Assembly: GCF_000208745.1 (NCBI RefSeq)
Contig: NC_030852.1
Span: 26,831,471-26,895,470, forward strand
Direction of reading: 5' to 3'
DNA: 64,000 nt
DNA from: Theobroma cacao
Lineage: Eukaryota; Streptophyta; Magnoliopsida; Malvales; Malvaceae
Of this stretch, positions 35,202-46,390 are shown one piece after another. Position 1 is the stretch's first letter, and each line of letters starts with the position of its first letter. The notes under the pieces were generated by a model that searched no databases, was not told the origin of the DNA, and was given only the letters and a program-made list of their open reading frames with translations. The translations under genes were made by a program, and so were the position numbers.

Positions 35202-35687
35202 ATGGAGAAGAAAATGCAGCTTAACTTTCTCCATTTCACCGTCTACCTTATCTTCTTGTTGTCCGCTTTTAATATAACTGGTGCTCGTGGTGACAGGAAA
35301 AAGCTGACCGCTTCCGAAATGTCTACGGAGCCCAATGCCCCAAGCGGGGACATCAATGGCGATAGCGGTTCAGGCCATGGGCCTAACTGGGACTATAGTT
35401 GGGGCTGGGGTTCAAGCCCTGGAGGTGGATGGGGTTATGGCTCCGGCTCGGGCCGGTCACCTAATGGATTCGGGAGGGGTTATGGATTTGGGTTTGGTTC
35501 CGGGACTGGATCAGGCTCCGGGTACGGTTATGGGTCTGGAGGCGATGGTGCTCATGGTGGAGGCTATGGGGCTGGAAGTGGACAAGGCAATTCTGGTGGC
35601 AGCGGCTATGGTGGAGGAAGCGGCGGTTCAAGCGGAAGCGGCAACAGCAACACCTGGCCGTCAAGTAACAGGAACCACCATGGCTAA
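35202..35687 (+). CDS. Secreted glycine-rich protein
   Basis: A single exon encodes 161 residues. The N terminus MEKKMQLNFLHFTVYLIFLL with SAFNITGARG is a clear signal peptide, pointing to secretion or the cell wall. A short polar stretch (KKLTASEMSTEPNAPSG) leads to a low-complexity domain of Gly-Ser-Tyr repeats (GWGYGSGSG, GYGFGFGSGTGSGSGYGYG) ending in SSNRNHHG. Such proteins are often structural cell-wall components, but no specific function can be assigned. An in-frame ATG at 35121 would add 27 residues before the signal peptide; it lies between the TATA box and the expected transcription start, so 35202 is preferred. A further ATG at 35214 is possible. Confidence 0.85.
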   Translation: MEKKMQLNFLHFTVYLIFLLSAFNITGARGDRKKLTASEMSTEPNAPSGDINGDSGSGHGPNWDYSWGWGSSPGGGWGYGSGSGRSPNGFGRGYGFGFGSGTGSGSGYGYGSGGDGAHGGGYGAGSGQGNSGGSGYGGGSGGSSGSGNSNTWPSSNRNHHG

Positions 35688-38600
35688 AACGAAGGCCGGA
35701 GTACTTGCTAGGACAGTATGGTTAGTATGTAGTTATAAAAGACATGGTGTGAAAGTACGATATATAGTTTGAATCTGCTTCGTACAATATTACGATGTTA
35801 GTTTTTTTTACGTTAAAACGATCTTTATGTACTGGGTATAGTGAGTGTTTCTTCTATTTGCCTGGTTGTCTTGGTAATGGATTTCATGTTCAGCCACCTG
35901 AGCTACAACTGTAAGAGTTCTCCACTATGCAGGGAGAAAAGGCCATGTCTAACAGTTTTCAATCCTTCACCTGCTTATAATTATTAACAAAACATAACCT
36001 ATTGAACTGTTATTTCTTCTACATTTTTCACTCTTTTACTTCTCAATGGCTATACACTTTAAACAAATTGAGGACTAGCTAAAGCAACAAAAGGACCTGC
36101 TTTTGCTTATAATTCACAAAACATTCATTCCTGTAGTTGTAGGAGTTTTGCGCCAAGACACAGTAAAGCATCTGGACTGGGCAGTGAAGTGAGTGCAATA
36201 ATTTAATTGAAAATAGCATCTATCCATGAAATTTGATCAATGTTTTATTGAACAATGAAAATTTTCAATAAATATGCCTGTTTAAATAAAGTATGGAGAC
36301 GTGTTCAATGTTTTTGAAATTTTGAATACTTTATCTATATAATAAAGTCATTCAATCTTTTAATTTTTATTTCCAAATTTAATTTCGAGTAAGTCTTTAT
36401 CTCAAAAAATACATCAATGTCTATTTCGTGATAACATAAACATAAATTAATGAATTCACTACGTATCAAAGATTGAACCAGCATTTTGCGTTCACCAGGC
36501 GAAAATCTTATATAAAATTAAGGGATTAAATCTTTTTATAATAAATAATGAACTGATTTGTAATATATTAAGTATAAGGGCTAAGGTGAGATACAAAAGG
36601 GTAAGATTAGGAATGGTAGGTTTCTTAGAAAATCTTTTCTGTAAATCAAAAAGGTTTAAATTATGACATAGTGTGTAATAATTTTTTCATTATGGAGTGT
36701 AACAATTAAATTTTTAAACATAGCATGCAACAACTAAATTATTAACACAATATGTAATAATTATATTTTTCAATATGGCATGTAATAATTACATTTTTTA
36801 ATATGATATTTATAACTAAATTTTCAATATGACGTGTAAGAATTAAATTTTTTAACTTGACGTGTAATAATTAAATTTTCAATATAACATGTGGCAATTA
36901 AATCTTCAACATAATATGTAAAAATTAAATTTTTTAACATGACGTGTAATAATTAAATTTTCAACATAACATGTAACAATTAAATTTTTCAACATAGCAT
37001 ATAATAACTAAATTTTCAATATAACGTATAATAATTAAATCTTCAACATGATGTGTCATAACTACATTTTTCAACATGACGTATAACAACTATATTTTTC
37101 AATATGACATATAACAACTAAATTTTCAAAGCGATTTTTTATCATGTGTGATACACGTTTCATCCACTTGTCAACTTAACCCTTAATTGTAAAGAATCGA
37201 AAATATTTAGTCATTGATTGTTACAATTGAAACATTTGTGCCTTAATTGAAAAAGTGCCTAAATGTTTAGTCTCAGTTTGGTATTTAGCTAGTAAAATAT
37301 TTTAACACTTTGAGTTTTAGTTAAAATTTCCCAAGAATTTATTAGTTTTCGAAATATACAATCCGCCTCAAAAGAATATTTTTCACTAGACACATAAATT
37401 TAAGCGTTAATCAATTGTTATTGTTTTCATTAATTTGATTATATGATAATATTGAAAGAATAATTTTACTCTTCATTAAATTTAAAAATTACCAAACTAT
37501 AATTTTTCAAAAAAAAAAAAAAACTCTACCTACCTTCTACCAACCAGCCACCCTGCAGCTAGATATTCCTAGCCGAAGATTGTCAGAGTCAGCTAGATCG
37601 TGCTCTTACTAGGGAGCGAGAGATTGACACTTCTTTGGGGAGCACCCATCGTGGTGCTTCCTAGTACTTCTCAGATCTAGTGCTCGTTTAAGGAGATTTG
37701 ACTAAATCTGACATTCTACGAATAGATTTAGCCACGGGTGACCGATTGGGTGAGGAAACATTACCGATTAGTCTAAAAGAAAGAAAAATAGTATTAAAAA
37801 AATAAAAACATTTTAGACATTTCATATTTAAATACTAATATCATTTATACATTTAGAACGAAGTGTTCATTTAGAAAACAAATGAGCTCGTGTGTAATTA
37901 TAACCAAAAGATGATATGTCAAATTTTTTTTTTGTCAATTGGTGGCATTAAATGCAATGTTTCTATTTAAAAACTAAAAAATTTCACTTTACAATCATAT
38001 CTTCAATGTTGTTCAATTCACATTAGTCAAGAACTTTATTATCATTTGACCATTGCTACATCAGCGTATCAACCTTTAGCATAATTAACACCATAATTAT
38101 TACATCAAAATGTTTATCGTATATCAAATTTTTATTTTTGAATACGTTAAAATTTTTAAAATTAATTATAAATAACATTTATACATGTAAAAATAAATTT
38201 TTCAAAAAACATTATATTTATTAATAGAGTTGAAGTATAATGAGATAATTATTTTTTAATTTAAACTGTTAACATATTCTTAAATAATATATATTTTTAA
38301 ATAAAATATATATTTTATATTATTTTATTAATTAAAAATAAAAAATAAATTNAGTAAAAAATGATCTTTTTTAGTTCTATATGCTCACTTGATTATTTGT
38401 TTGAGTTATCGCTGGAATTCAGAAATTGACCCTTTTCTTATTTTTGCACAAAGTTGTTAAATCGAGAAACGCATCGTGTATTTGAAATTTTATTTTCTAG
38501 TATCGAGTCTTATCGCAAGATATGATAGAAAATTTTAAAATTAATTATAAATAATATTTATACATATAAAATGAAGAAAAATTGAAAAATATTATATTTT

Positions 38601-39431
38601 TTAACAGAATTGAAGATTATAGGACGTAAATTAAAAAGATTATTTTTTTTAAATTAAAAAGATTATTGTTTTAATTTAAACTTTCAACATTTTCCTTAAT
38701 AATATAGATTTTTAAACAAAATATACATTTTTTCATATTAATTTATTAATTAAAAATTAAAAAACATTTATCATGTTAAAATTAAAAGGGAATTCGATTT
38801 TATTAGTATTTTTTTGGTTTAAAATCTAAAGATTGAAACTCATAAAATATAACTTTTCATGTTTCAACTTAAAAAAATAAAAAAATTAAAATTTTTAATA
38901 ATTAATTAAAATTAAGTTTATTAAAAAATTATCAACCGTATCATACCATACGTCATACTATCGTAAATTACGCATTACGAATCATATAAAATGCTTTTGA
39001 TATTTAATTCAATTTTATATTTGATCAAATCTAATATAACTATAAATACATATCATTTTCTATTAATATCGTATTGTATATTACCTATTATGTATCGTAC
39101 GTATTACTTATCATATTATAACTATGTAATTAAAATCTAAACTCATGTTTCAACTCAAAAATAAAAATTTAATACTTGATTGCGATTAAACTTATAATGA
39201 TTCGACCATACATGGTGATTTAACCATATCTAGATACATATCATGCATCATATGATACACTTTATAAGATACGATATCAACATCAGCCTGATCAAAAGGT
39301 CCTAGCACATTTAACAAAACAAAAATTAATACTATTCATTGCACAAGCCTTGCAACAATACTATGCAACTGAAAATATATTTGGCTAAAACTCAAATGAA
39401 CAACTTATAAATTTATAAGAATACATCTTCA
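35688..39431. other. AT-rich intergenic region with repeat arrays
   Basis: No gene is seen. The region holds the 3' UTR of the glycine-rich protein gene, the 33-bp repeat array at 36657-37130, a GC-richer island near 37530-37760 resembling a decayed repeat, long AT-rich stretches at 37800-39200, and one undetermined base (N) at 38352. The segment 39320-39431 also occurs beside the SUVH pseudogene copy (about 50654-50707 plus 52900-52955). Confidence 0.55.
36657..37130. repeat. Degenerate tandem array, about 33-bp unit, AACATGACGTGTAATAATTAAATTTTC type
   Basis: About 14 diverged units repeat the theme AACATGACGTGTAATAA-TTAAATTTT. The unit on the opposite strand reads TTACACGTCATGTTGAAAA, matching the array at 51106-51420, so both belong to one repeat family in opposite orientation. 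Confidence 0.75.
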
Positions 39432-41855
39432 TTAATACATCCGCCCGGTACATTCCTTTGAACCACAAAAACAAGTCTTCATCTTGATATCACCATTTAC
39501 ATCACAAACTCCACCTATCCTATAATTATAATCATAGGTTAACTCCTTCAAGGGAGGTATGTCTTCCATAGCAAATAACATAATGTGGGGCAAACTGCTA
39601 TCATTGTGATCAAAGAGTACATTTTGAGCAAAAAGATTGGGAGAGCAACTATGATTGATAAATCGACCCACATTCCCAAACTGAGCAGCATCAATTGTGA
39701 AACATTCATTTACTTCAGATGAGTGTGATAAGACACCATAGTTATGTCCTATATCAAACAAATACTCATCCTTACCTATCCTTTGTTCAACTTCCTTATC
39801 TGGAAGGATTTCACCTATATACTCACAAATAAAACTTCCACACGGTATAAAAGATCGTGATCTAACACCCCATCCTTTTGTTTTAGTCTTAAAAACTTCT
39901 AACGGAAAACGAATTCCCCGTTGACTTACTCTATTAATGCAAGAAGTAAAGCACTTACAAGAAGGTCCACACTCGATGATAATAGGCTTCTCCATCATAA
40001 TGCACTCTTCATAATTGTATGGAATTTCTCCACCATTTTTTATGACACAAGGGCAATCCACAGAATCTGAACATCCATCAATACAATCACAACCACCACT
40101 CGACATGGAAGGATGATAGGATTCGGGATACGTTACATTGGTGACATAATTAAAGAGTGGGGGCTTTTCATCATCCAATGCATTCATTGCACGAATGGGT
40201 ATCTTCTCTTTACCGTGAGAAATATCATTCATACAAACATGTTCTTTCCGTATCAATTTTGCCCACTTAAGTTTTGGTTGCCCTGGAAATCTCTTTAGTA
40301 CAAACTTAAAAACAAGCTTACCCGATGATGCTCTTTCTTCCCGATAACAATCCACAAAGTACAACCCATCATAAACAAACTTTTGTTCAACAATCTTACT
40401 ACTAGCACCTTTAAAGGAAACCTTACGAATAACCCTTATCGGGGTTTTTGTTTCCGAACTATTCTTCAATGCAAGGTTTCCTCCTTTAAGTTTTTGATCA
40501 TATACAAATTTCCTACTTTGAACCTTCGGATTTTCACCTTGCCCTGAATAAATTAGGACATCTGGAAACTCCTGTTCATCATTTGACTCCACAATATTGT
40601 CATATCGACCAGAGTCCACAATGCTTGTAGCTAGTATTCTCCCATCCAACTCCATATAATCGATGCCACAAACATATTGGCGATGGAGGCCAATTACATT
40701 CAATTCAGCCCTCCAATCAAAATAGTCACCTATTTCAATTCCTGGTATAGGACCTAATCGTTTACCCATATTGATCCACTTTTGCTGCTTTAGAAGATGT
40801 GAAGCTGCAAGTAGAGGAAGACTTTCTTTTCGTTTCCTACCACTTTCTTGTGAGAGCTTAAGGTAAACCTCTTGAAAAAGATGTAAAACCTCTTTAACCT
40901 TGTTCGAAGAAATTCCCAACTCCTTGTTATCAGTGACCACCAAGTCTTCGCTAATAACTACTTGAGAACTATACACCTCCAATAAGGCTTTCTCACACTC
41001 TTCATCACTAAAGTGAACATTCGAACATTGCTCATCCCCAACACCCTTCGATAAGCTCGCTTGTTTGGGAATAGATGGGACTTCGTCTCCTTCCTCCTCG
41101 TCCTTTACAACTACTCGATAGCTATCCACCTCATATTGCTCATCCCCAACACCCTTCGATAAGCTCGCTTGTTTGGGAATAGATGGGACTTCGTCTCCTT
41201 CCTCCTCGTCCTTTACAACTACTCGATAGCTATCTACCTCATATTGCTCATCCCCAACCACCATTGATGGGCTGAAATCTTTAACATCTCTACATGCAAA
41301 AACATTAGTTGCAAAGGAAACGTCCATTGGTTTGCAATCCTTATCAACCATTGACACATTGTTTTGTTTAGGTTCTACGCACACATGAGCGTCATGAACA
41401 TTTGTTGAATTAGGAACATACCATGGCTTGGAGTTCCTAACAACTGAGAAGTCATACTGTTTAGCATCCCTGCATGTATGAACATCAGTTGCTTTAGAAG
41501 CATCCGATTGATCACAATCTGCCATAGGGATCCCAAAAGATGAATGACTGTCCTCAGAATCAGAAGGCATTTGGTTTCTCAACGCAGCAGGAGCATTCGA
41601 CTTGAAAGGAAAATTCCGTATGACAAGATGCCCTTTCCGAATTTTTGGAGGAGGATACTTTCTTAAAACAGGGCGGCTAGCAGCAGCAATTTCCAAAGGA
41701 TGGACCTTAGTAATCTCTTCTTGTCCTTTTCTTGGGTCCAGTTCGGGCAACAACAATCCACAGTCTCTAGGATAGTGACGAACGGCAGAGACTCCTGGTC
41801 GCTTAAATTTTGACGAATATCCATTATGCCTTCGACTTGAAATTACATCAAACAT
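39432..41855 (-). CDS. SUVH5/6-like histone H3K9 methyltransferase (SRA + SET)
   Basis: A single coding exon encodes 807 residues. The order is: variable N terminus; SRA/YDG domain (about 364-525, starting GPIPGIEIGDYFDWRAEL), which binds methylated DNA; pre-SET cysteine cluster (about 585-645, CDCIDGCSDSVDCPC); SET domain with RFINHSC near 732 and ELTYDYNY; and post-SET CFCGSKEC at the C terminus. All key SET residues are present, so it should be active in heterochromatin silencing. An upstream ATG at 41960 lies inside an apparent 5'-UTR intron; 41855 follows the splice acceptor, and the duplicated copy starts at the same place. Residues about 203-274 hold an exact 36-residue tandem duplication. 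Confidence 0.92.
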   Translation of the reverse strand: MFDVISSRRHNGYSSKFKRPGVSAVRHYPRDCGLLLPELDPRKGQEEITKVHPLEIAAASRPVLRKYPPPKIRKGHLVIRNFPFKSNAPAALRNQMPSDSEDSHSSFGIPMADCDQSDASKATDVHTCRDAKQYDFSVVRNSKPWYVPNSTNVHDAHVCVEPKQNNVSMVDKDCKPMDVSFATNVFACRDVKDFSPSMVVGDEQYEVDSYRVVVKDEEEGDEVPSIPKQASLSKGVGDEQYEVDSYRVVVKDEEEGDEVPSIPKQASLSKGVGDEQCSNVHFSDEECEKALLEVYSSQVVISEDLVVTDNKELGISSNKVKEVLHLFQEVYLKLSQESGRKRKESLPLLAASHLLKQQKWINMGKRLGPIPGIEIGDYFDWRAELNVIGLHRQYVCGIDYMELDGRILATSIVDSGRYDNIVESNDEQEFPDVLIYSGQGENPKVQSRKFVYDQKLKGGNLALKNSSETKTPIRVIRKVSFKGASSKIVEQKFVYDGLYFVDCYREERASSGKLVFKFVLKRFPGQPKLKWAKLIRKEHVCMNDISHGKEKIPIRAMNALDDEKPPLFNYVTNVTYPESYHPSMSSGGCDCIDGCSDSVDCPCVIKNGGEIPYNYEECIMMEKPIIIECGPSCKCFTSCINRVSQRGIRFPLEVFKTKTKGWGVRSRSFIPCGSFICEYIGEILPDKEVEQRIGKDEYLFDIGHNYGVLSHSSEVNECFTIDAAQFGNVGRFINHSCSPNLFAQNVLFDHNDSSLPHIMLFAMEDIPPLKELTYDYNYRIGGVCDVNGDIKMKTCFCGSKECTGRMY
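41031..41246 (-). repeat. 108-bp in-frame tandem duplication inside the SUVH gene
   Basis: Two adjacent 108-bp units (41031-41138 and 41139-41246) differ at one visible base and encode the same 36-residue acidic block twice (GVGDEQYEVDSYRVVVKDEE, then EGDEVPSIPKQASLSK). The pseudogene copy has only one equivalent block, so the duplication is young. Confidence 0.95.
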
Positions 41856-41863
41856 GATAAATT

Positions 41864-42304
41864 CTGATATAATTGCATATATATTAGTTATCAAAGCCTT
41901 AGGAAACTCAATTCCGAAAACAAAACCACAATTTTTAAGAAAACAAATTGCAAGAACCAAACTGCCATTGTTAATTTGAATTCAATAAACTTCCACAATT
42001 TTACTCCTTTTTACCTTTAAAAGTGACAATCATCAAAGCCATAAACAATCAAACTCCGGAATTAACTCAAAGCAACTCAACGAGGATTGTCACATAAGAG
42101 GGCAAAGATATAATAGTAAATACAAACAAGAGCATACAATAGAAGAGTGAAAGCCCCCTTAAAACTATCATCACTATGAACCTTGATATTGCAAAGGAAA
42201 CACTAACTTTCCCCCAACTAATCTGAGTTCTTAGACCAGAAGAGAATAGCATACAATAAAATTTGTTTAAAAGAAAACAAAAAAGACGAAGTAAAAAAAG
42301 GTAC
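41864..42304 (-). other. 5'-UTR intron of the SUVH gene
   Basis: On the minus strand a donor GCG|GTACCT at 42304 and an acceptor TATATCAG ending at 41864 frame an intron 8 bases upstream of the start codon. The duplicated locus keeps matching donor (CATG|GTACGT) and acceptor sequences, which supports the model. Confidence 0.6.
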
Positions 42305-42387
42305 CGCGCAAGACGCTTCTGCTGCCGCTCTAGAAAACAATAATACATTCCAAAGAAAAAAGATGGAAAACCCTAGATTTTCCACGA

Positions 42388-42396
42388 CTTTTTATA
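42388..42396 (-). promoter_or_regulatory. TATA box and telo-box of the SUVH gene
   Basis: TATAAAAAG on the minus strand at 42396-42388 is followed downstream by a telo-box-like CTAGGGTTTT (plus-strand AAAACCCTAG at about 42368-42377). The same pair is retained at the pseudogene copy near 56009-56034. Confidence 0.65.
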
Positions 42397-42798
42397 GGCA
42401 ATAAAGCTAATATGGAAGGAAAGTTCTGAAAGAATTCAATTTCTGAAGGCCTCGGATTTTTAGGCGGAGACAAACACTTTTGCACTTACTATAACATTAA
42501 CAACGTGTCTTGCTACGTTGATTATCACGTGTTGTTGACGTACTAAAATCGAATCATTCCTAATGAATATTAACCGCTTGATAAATTGTACAACTTTTGG
42601 AATAAGCGATGATGAGTGATCAACGGCTATGATACCTTGTTAAAACAGAAGGAGTTTGACGGTATGAATATTAATTATATTTTCTTTCACTCATTAAATT
42701 ATACTTTTTTTTTTTTAATGGGAAAATCAATGAGTAACTCGGAATTGCAATTGCACTGCAATAAATAGAAAGAGTTACAAAAGGAGTAGAGTTATAAG

Positions 42799-43773
42799 TT
42801 AACCAGCGATCATGGTGCCAGCGCCTTCATCGGTCATAAACCTCATGAAGTAACGAGTGCTCAACACGACCATCGACAATGCTAGCAGTGGTGACCTCTT
42901 GAGCAAGCGATCGAATACAACAATTCACCTTTGGAATCATCCCACCACCAACCTTCCGTTCCTCAGTCATCTTCTTCACTCCCTTTATATCAATCTATTT
43001 CACCAAGCTCCCAGGATCCTCTCGGTCTCTCAAAATCCCCGCCACGTCAGTCAACAGAATCAGCTTCTCCTCCCCCAACGCCGCGCCACGTCTCCAGCTA
43101 CCGTGTCCGCAATGTTGGAAGGCTGCCCAAACTCATCCGTCGCCACTGAAGCAATCACCAGGATGTGTCCGATGTCCCCAAGCGGTTGCAGGACTGTTGG
43201 GTCGACTCTGGCAACTTCTCCGACAAATCCTAACTGGGCGGCGTTTGGGCTGGGCAGGGCAGTCAAAAGACCGCCGTCATTACCGGAAGGCCCACAGCGG
43301 TGGCTCCGGCGAAGTTGATACGAGAGACGAGGTCCTTGTTAACCTTGCAGACGAGGACAATGGAAACTTCCATGGTCCTGGCGTCGGTTACACGAAGGCC
43401 TTCACGGAACTGAGAGGGGATGTTAAGCTGATTGAGAAGGACCGCAGCTGTGGACGAGGATGGGGAGGAGGCCGATGGCGGCGGCGCTGTATTTGACGGC
43501 GATGGTCTTGCCCGTGAATATCTGGATGTAGTGGAGAGATTCAGAGAGGATCCGGACCCGAAGTTGATGATTGAGATTGTTTAGTGTTGGAAGAGGAGGG
43601 TCATTGAGGGCTGCAGAAGAAGAAGCTCTTATGGCAACGCGAAGACGATGAGAATAGGGGCTGAATGAGGTTTTGGTGAATTTCAAGTTGTGGGTTTTCG
43701 TTATGGAACTGAATGAGAGGGATTCTTATGAAGGGTAACAATGGAGGGATGTGCTTGTGGCTGTTGCGGCCAT
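42799..43773 (-). pseudogene. Acetylglutamate kinase (NAGK) pseudogene
   Basis: The minus strand runs from a start-like ATG at 43773 to a stop at 42801-42799, with fragments of chloroplast N-acetylglutamate kinase in several frames: a transit-peptide-like start, then [34 protein letters not shown]-like [39 protein letters not shown], and a C-terminal TDEGAGTMIAG. A stop lies about 15 codons in, and several frameshifts split the rest. The Walker-like GGGP substrate loop is degraded to SCGP. The real enzyme makes N-acetylglutamyl phosphate in arginine synthesis. The parent gene is intronless in Arabidopsis, so a retrocopy and a DNA duplicate cannot be told apart by introns. Confidence 0.85.
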
Positions 43774-44450
43774 TTTCTTTCTCCACTACTTTGCTTTAGC
43801 TCTCAGGTGTTAATCTACATAATTTCTTATAGTAAGAAAACAAAATTTTTAGTAAAATAACTAATAGACATAATATTTAAAAAAATTTAAATTTTTTTAT
43901 TTTTTATTATGTTTAATATATCTTTATAATTTTATTTTTAGTTAAATAAGTTTTTATATATTTATATTAAATCAAATAAACTCTTATAATAAATGGTTGA
44001 TTTAGTTAAAATATATTTTCAATTATAATAGATGATGATGTCATATATTAATATGACATTATGACATGGATATATTGATTAATGATAATTAGTTAATATT
44101 AATTATAAAATTTTATTTGATTCAAAATAAAATTATAGAGCTTGATTTAACACAAAAAATAAAAATTTATTTAAATTTTCTTGAATAATTTTTGAACTTT
44201 TTTGAATATTATGCTTAAATTACATGAACAAATAATATTACCACATTCACAAATTTTCAATCAATTCAAGTCAATTACATGTTTTACCATAAAATTCGAG
44301 TAATTTGATAAATGTGATTGAGTATTTAGTGAAAGTTTAACTATTTCTGAGCTATTTAAAATTGGCTTGTTAACTATTTGAATTCAATTTGTTAATTAGT
44401 TTGAGTTAAATATTTATTTTTATTTTTTCTTGATTTGAGTCATTTAAGAA

Positions 44451-44546
44451 TTTAATTTATTGTAAAATATATTTATAATACTAACTACATATTATGAGTT
44501 TAATTTATTGAAAAATATATTTATAATACTAACTATATATGTTTGA
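44451..44546. repeat. 48-bp tandem duplication
   Basis: Two units beginning TTTAATTTATTG and ending in ACTAACTA(C/T)ATAT lie end to end, with only a few differences. Confidence 0.8.
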
Positions 44547-45297
44547 ATTTCCCTTAAAAACAAATTAATAACTTAATCCAAAAAAGAAATCCACATTTGG
44601 AAAACTGTAAAGGAAAGTGCTTGTTAATTGGCCCAAAAAAAAAACATGTGTGAGAAATCCGGCCTGACCTATACCTGAAAGTCCTGGACCCAAAAGTAAA
44701 AGGTTATAGGTTGAATTTATCTGATCTTGCTCTTTTCCAGCCCACCCAAACACAGCAGTCTGCCGAATTGATTAGAAGCCTCAGCCCAGGGTGGGGGGCG
44801 GGGGGTGCAATGTTTTACTTAACCACGACAAGCTCCCGCATTCCTTGAAATAGTATGATTCAGATTTCAGACACCAAACGTTGAAGATTAACTTTCAACC
44901 TGTTCCTAAAGATAATCGATTTTGGTTAATAGTTATTTTTAAAAAAAAATTTTTATCACGTAATATTATATTAAAAATAATGAAAACAATCATTACAACT
45001 AAAATATTACATCACGCAGAATAACTAAAAGAAGTGAATTAGTGTTTCACATGGAACAATTAGAATAAGTGAAGTATTACTTCATGTGAAACAATTAATA
45101 CAAGTAAACAACTACTTCATGCAAAATAACAACACAAATGACAGTGAAAGTAATTCGGAATAAATGGTAAGGTTCATGGGTTACTATTGAGATACTTCAG
45201 AGAGTTTGGTTTGATGACTGGGATATGAAGGTAATTAAGAGGTCTCTCTCTTAATCTTTTTCTGAAGTACAAGTGTTTTCTACTTTTATCTTATTCT

Positions 45298-45385
45298 CTT
45301 ATACTTGTTCGTGTATAACTTTTTCTTTTGTACTTATTCACGTACAACTTCTTCTCTTATACCTGTTTATATACAACTCTTCTTT
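45298..45385. repeat. About 30-bp unit, three-copy minisatellite
   Basis: Three diverged units share the theme CTTATACTTGTTC-GTATACAACTTTTCT in direct order. Confidence 0.65.
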
Positions 45386-46390
45386 ATTAGCTCCTATTTG
45401 AGAACAAGTCTTATTACATATAATTACTTCAATAGTCACATAATGAGTTTCTGATCGTTTCTCGACATTAACTCTTAATAACGATTACCTAACGTTAAAA
45501 CTCTCCTCAATAATATCATTTATTATGTGTATTAAAGTTTTTTCTTATAACCGTAACTTGTGGTACTATATATAAAGACTTCACAATTCAAGTGAGAGAC
45601 TTTCAGAATTACCTGACTCTCACTCAAAGCTTCTCTCTATTCTAACTCAGAACATTTATTCTCTTTTCGTTCTTTTCTACCTGTTACTACACTTAATACT
45701 TTAAAAATTACTTTGATTTTCCTTTTCGTTGTCTCTGGTGCATTTTTTTACTTATTTGCAACGCTTTCTCTCTTTATTACAAGAACCACCCCCTACACTT
45801 CCCTAAAGAGCATGAATCCAGCTGATGCGCTGGCCACATTGCAAGTCTACTACTTTACATTTTCGAAGTAGATATTTTTGCAATGCAACATTGAACCCAA
45901 AGAAGACATTAATCTGCTTTCTTTCAACCGATAATGATGCTTTTTAGAGTAATAATTTATGGTTTGTTCTTTGCATGGTTGGCACCAGGGAGTAAAACTG
46001 AGTGACCCAATAAAACAATCTATGGCAAGATCATGTTAGCCAGACTGTAAAGAGAAAACGCTCATCTGTACATGCATACCATTCCACTATCAAAGTTGGG
46101 TACAAAGAAAAAACAAAAACAGGTAGCACTAAAGTTAAAAAAAAAAAGGGAGGAAAATTGTTGGATGAGTAACTATGATAAACCCAAGAACAATGAGCTT
46201 GGGCATGTCCTTACAGCACATCGACACATGGGAACGAAAGCCAAATGAGATTTTTGACTTGCAGTTCTGAAATGAATGTGCTTTACACAATGTCAAAGCC
46301 CATTAGAGGTTGAGCCAACATCTTCCTTTGGGGTTTAAATAGACAAAATCACTGGTCCAGTGTTCCTAATAATCCACCAGAAAACAATGC

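Larger units (their letters stand above)
43774..46390. other. AT-rich intergenic region with minisatellites and an LTR-like segment
   Basis: No gene is seen. There is a 48-bp direct duplication at 44451-44546, a degenerate 45-bp repeat near 45010-45130 and a 30-bp triple repeat at about 45298-45385. A strong TATA box (TATATATAAA, 45567-45576) followed by CT-rich DNA gives the 45.2-45.8 kb segment the look of a decayed solo LTR, without proof. The final 400 bases are likely cyclin 3' UTR. Confidence 0.45.

Noticed and set aside
35335..35772. Second open frame over the glycine-rich gene
   Set aside because: A frame shadow of the GGN/TCN-rich repeats; the secreted glycine-rich frame has the signal peptide and promoter.
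41856..41960. N-terminal extension of the SUVH protein
   Set aside because: This part falls within the predicted 5'-UTR intron, and the paralogous copy starts at the position equivalent to 41855.
42857..43496. Plus-strand open frames over the NAGK remnant
   Set aside because: They are antisense shadows of the GC-rich kinase pseudogene, which is recognisable only on the minus strand.
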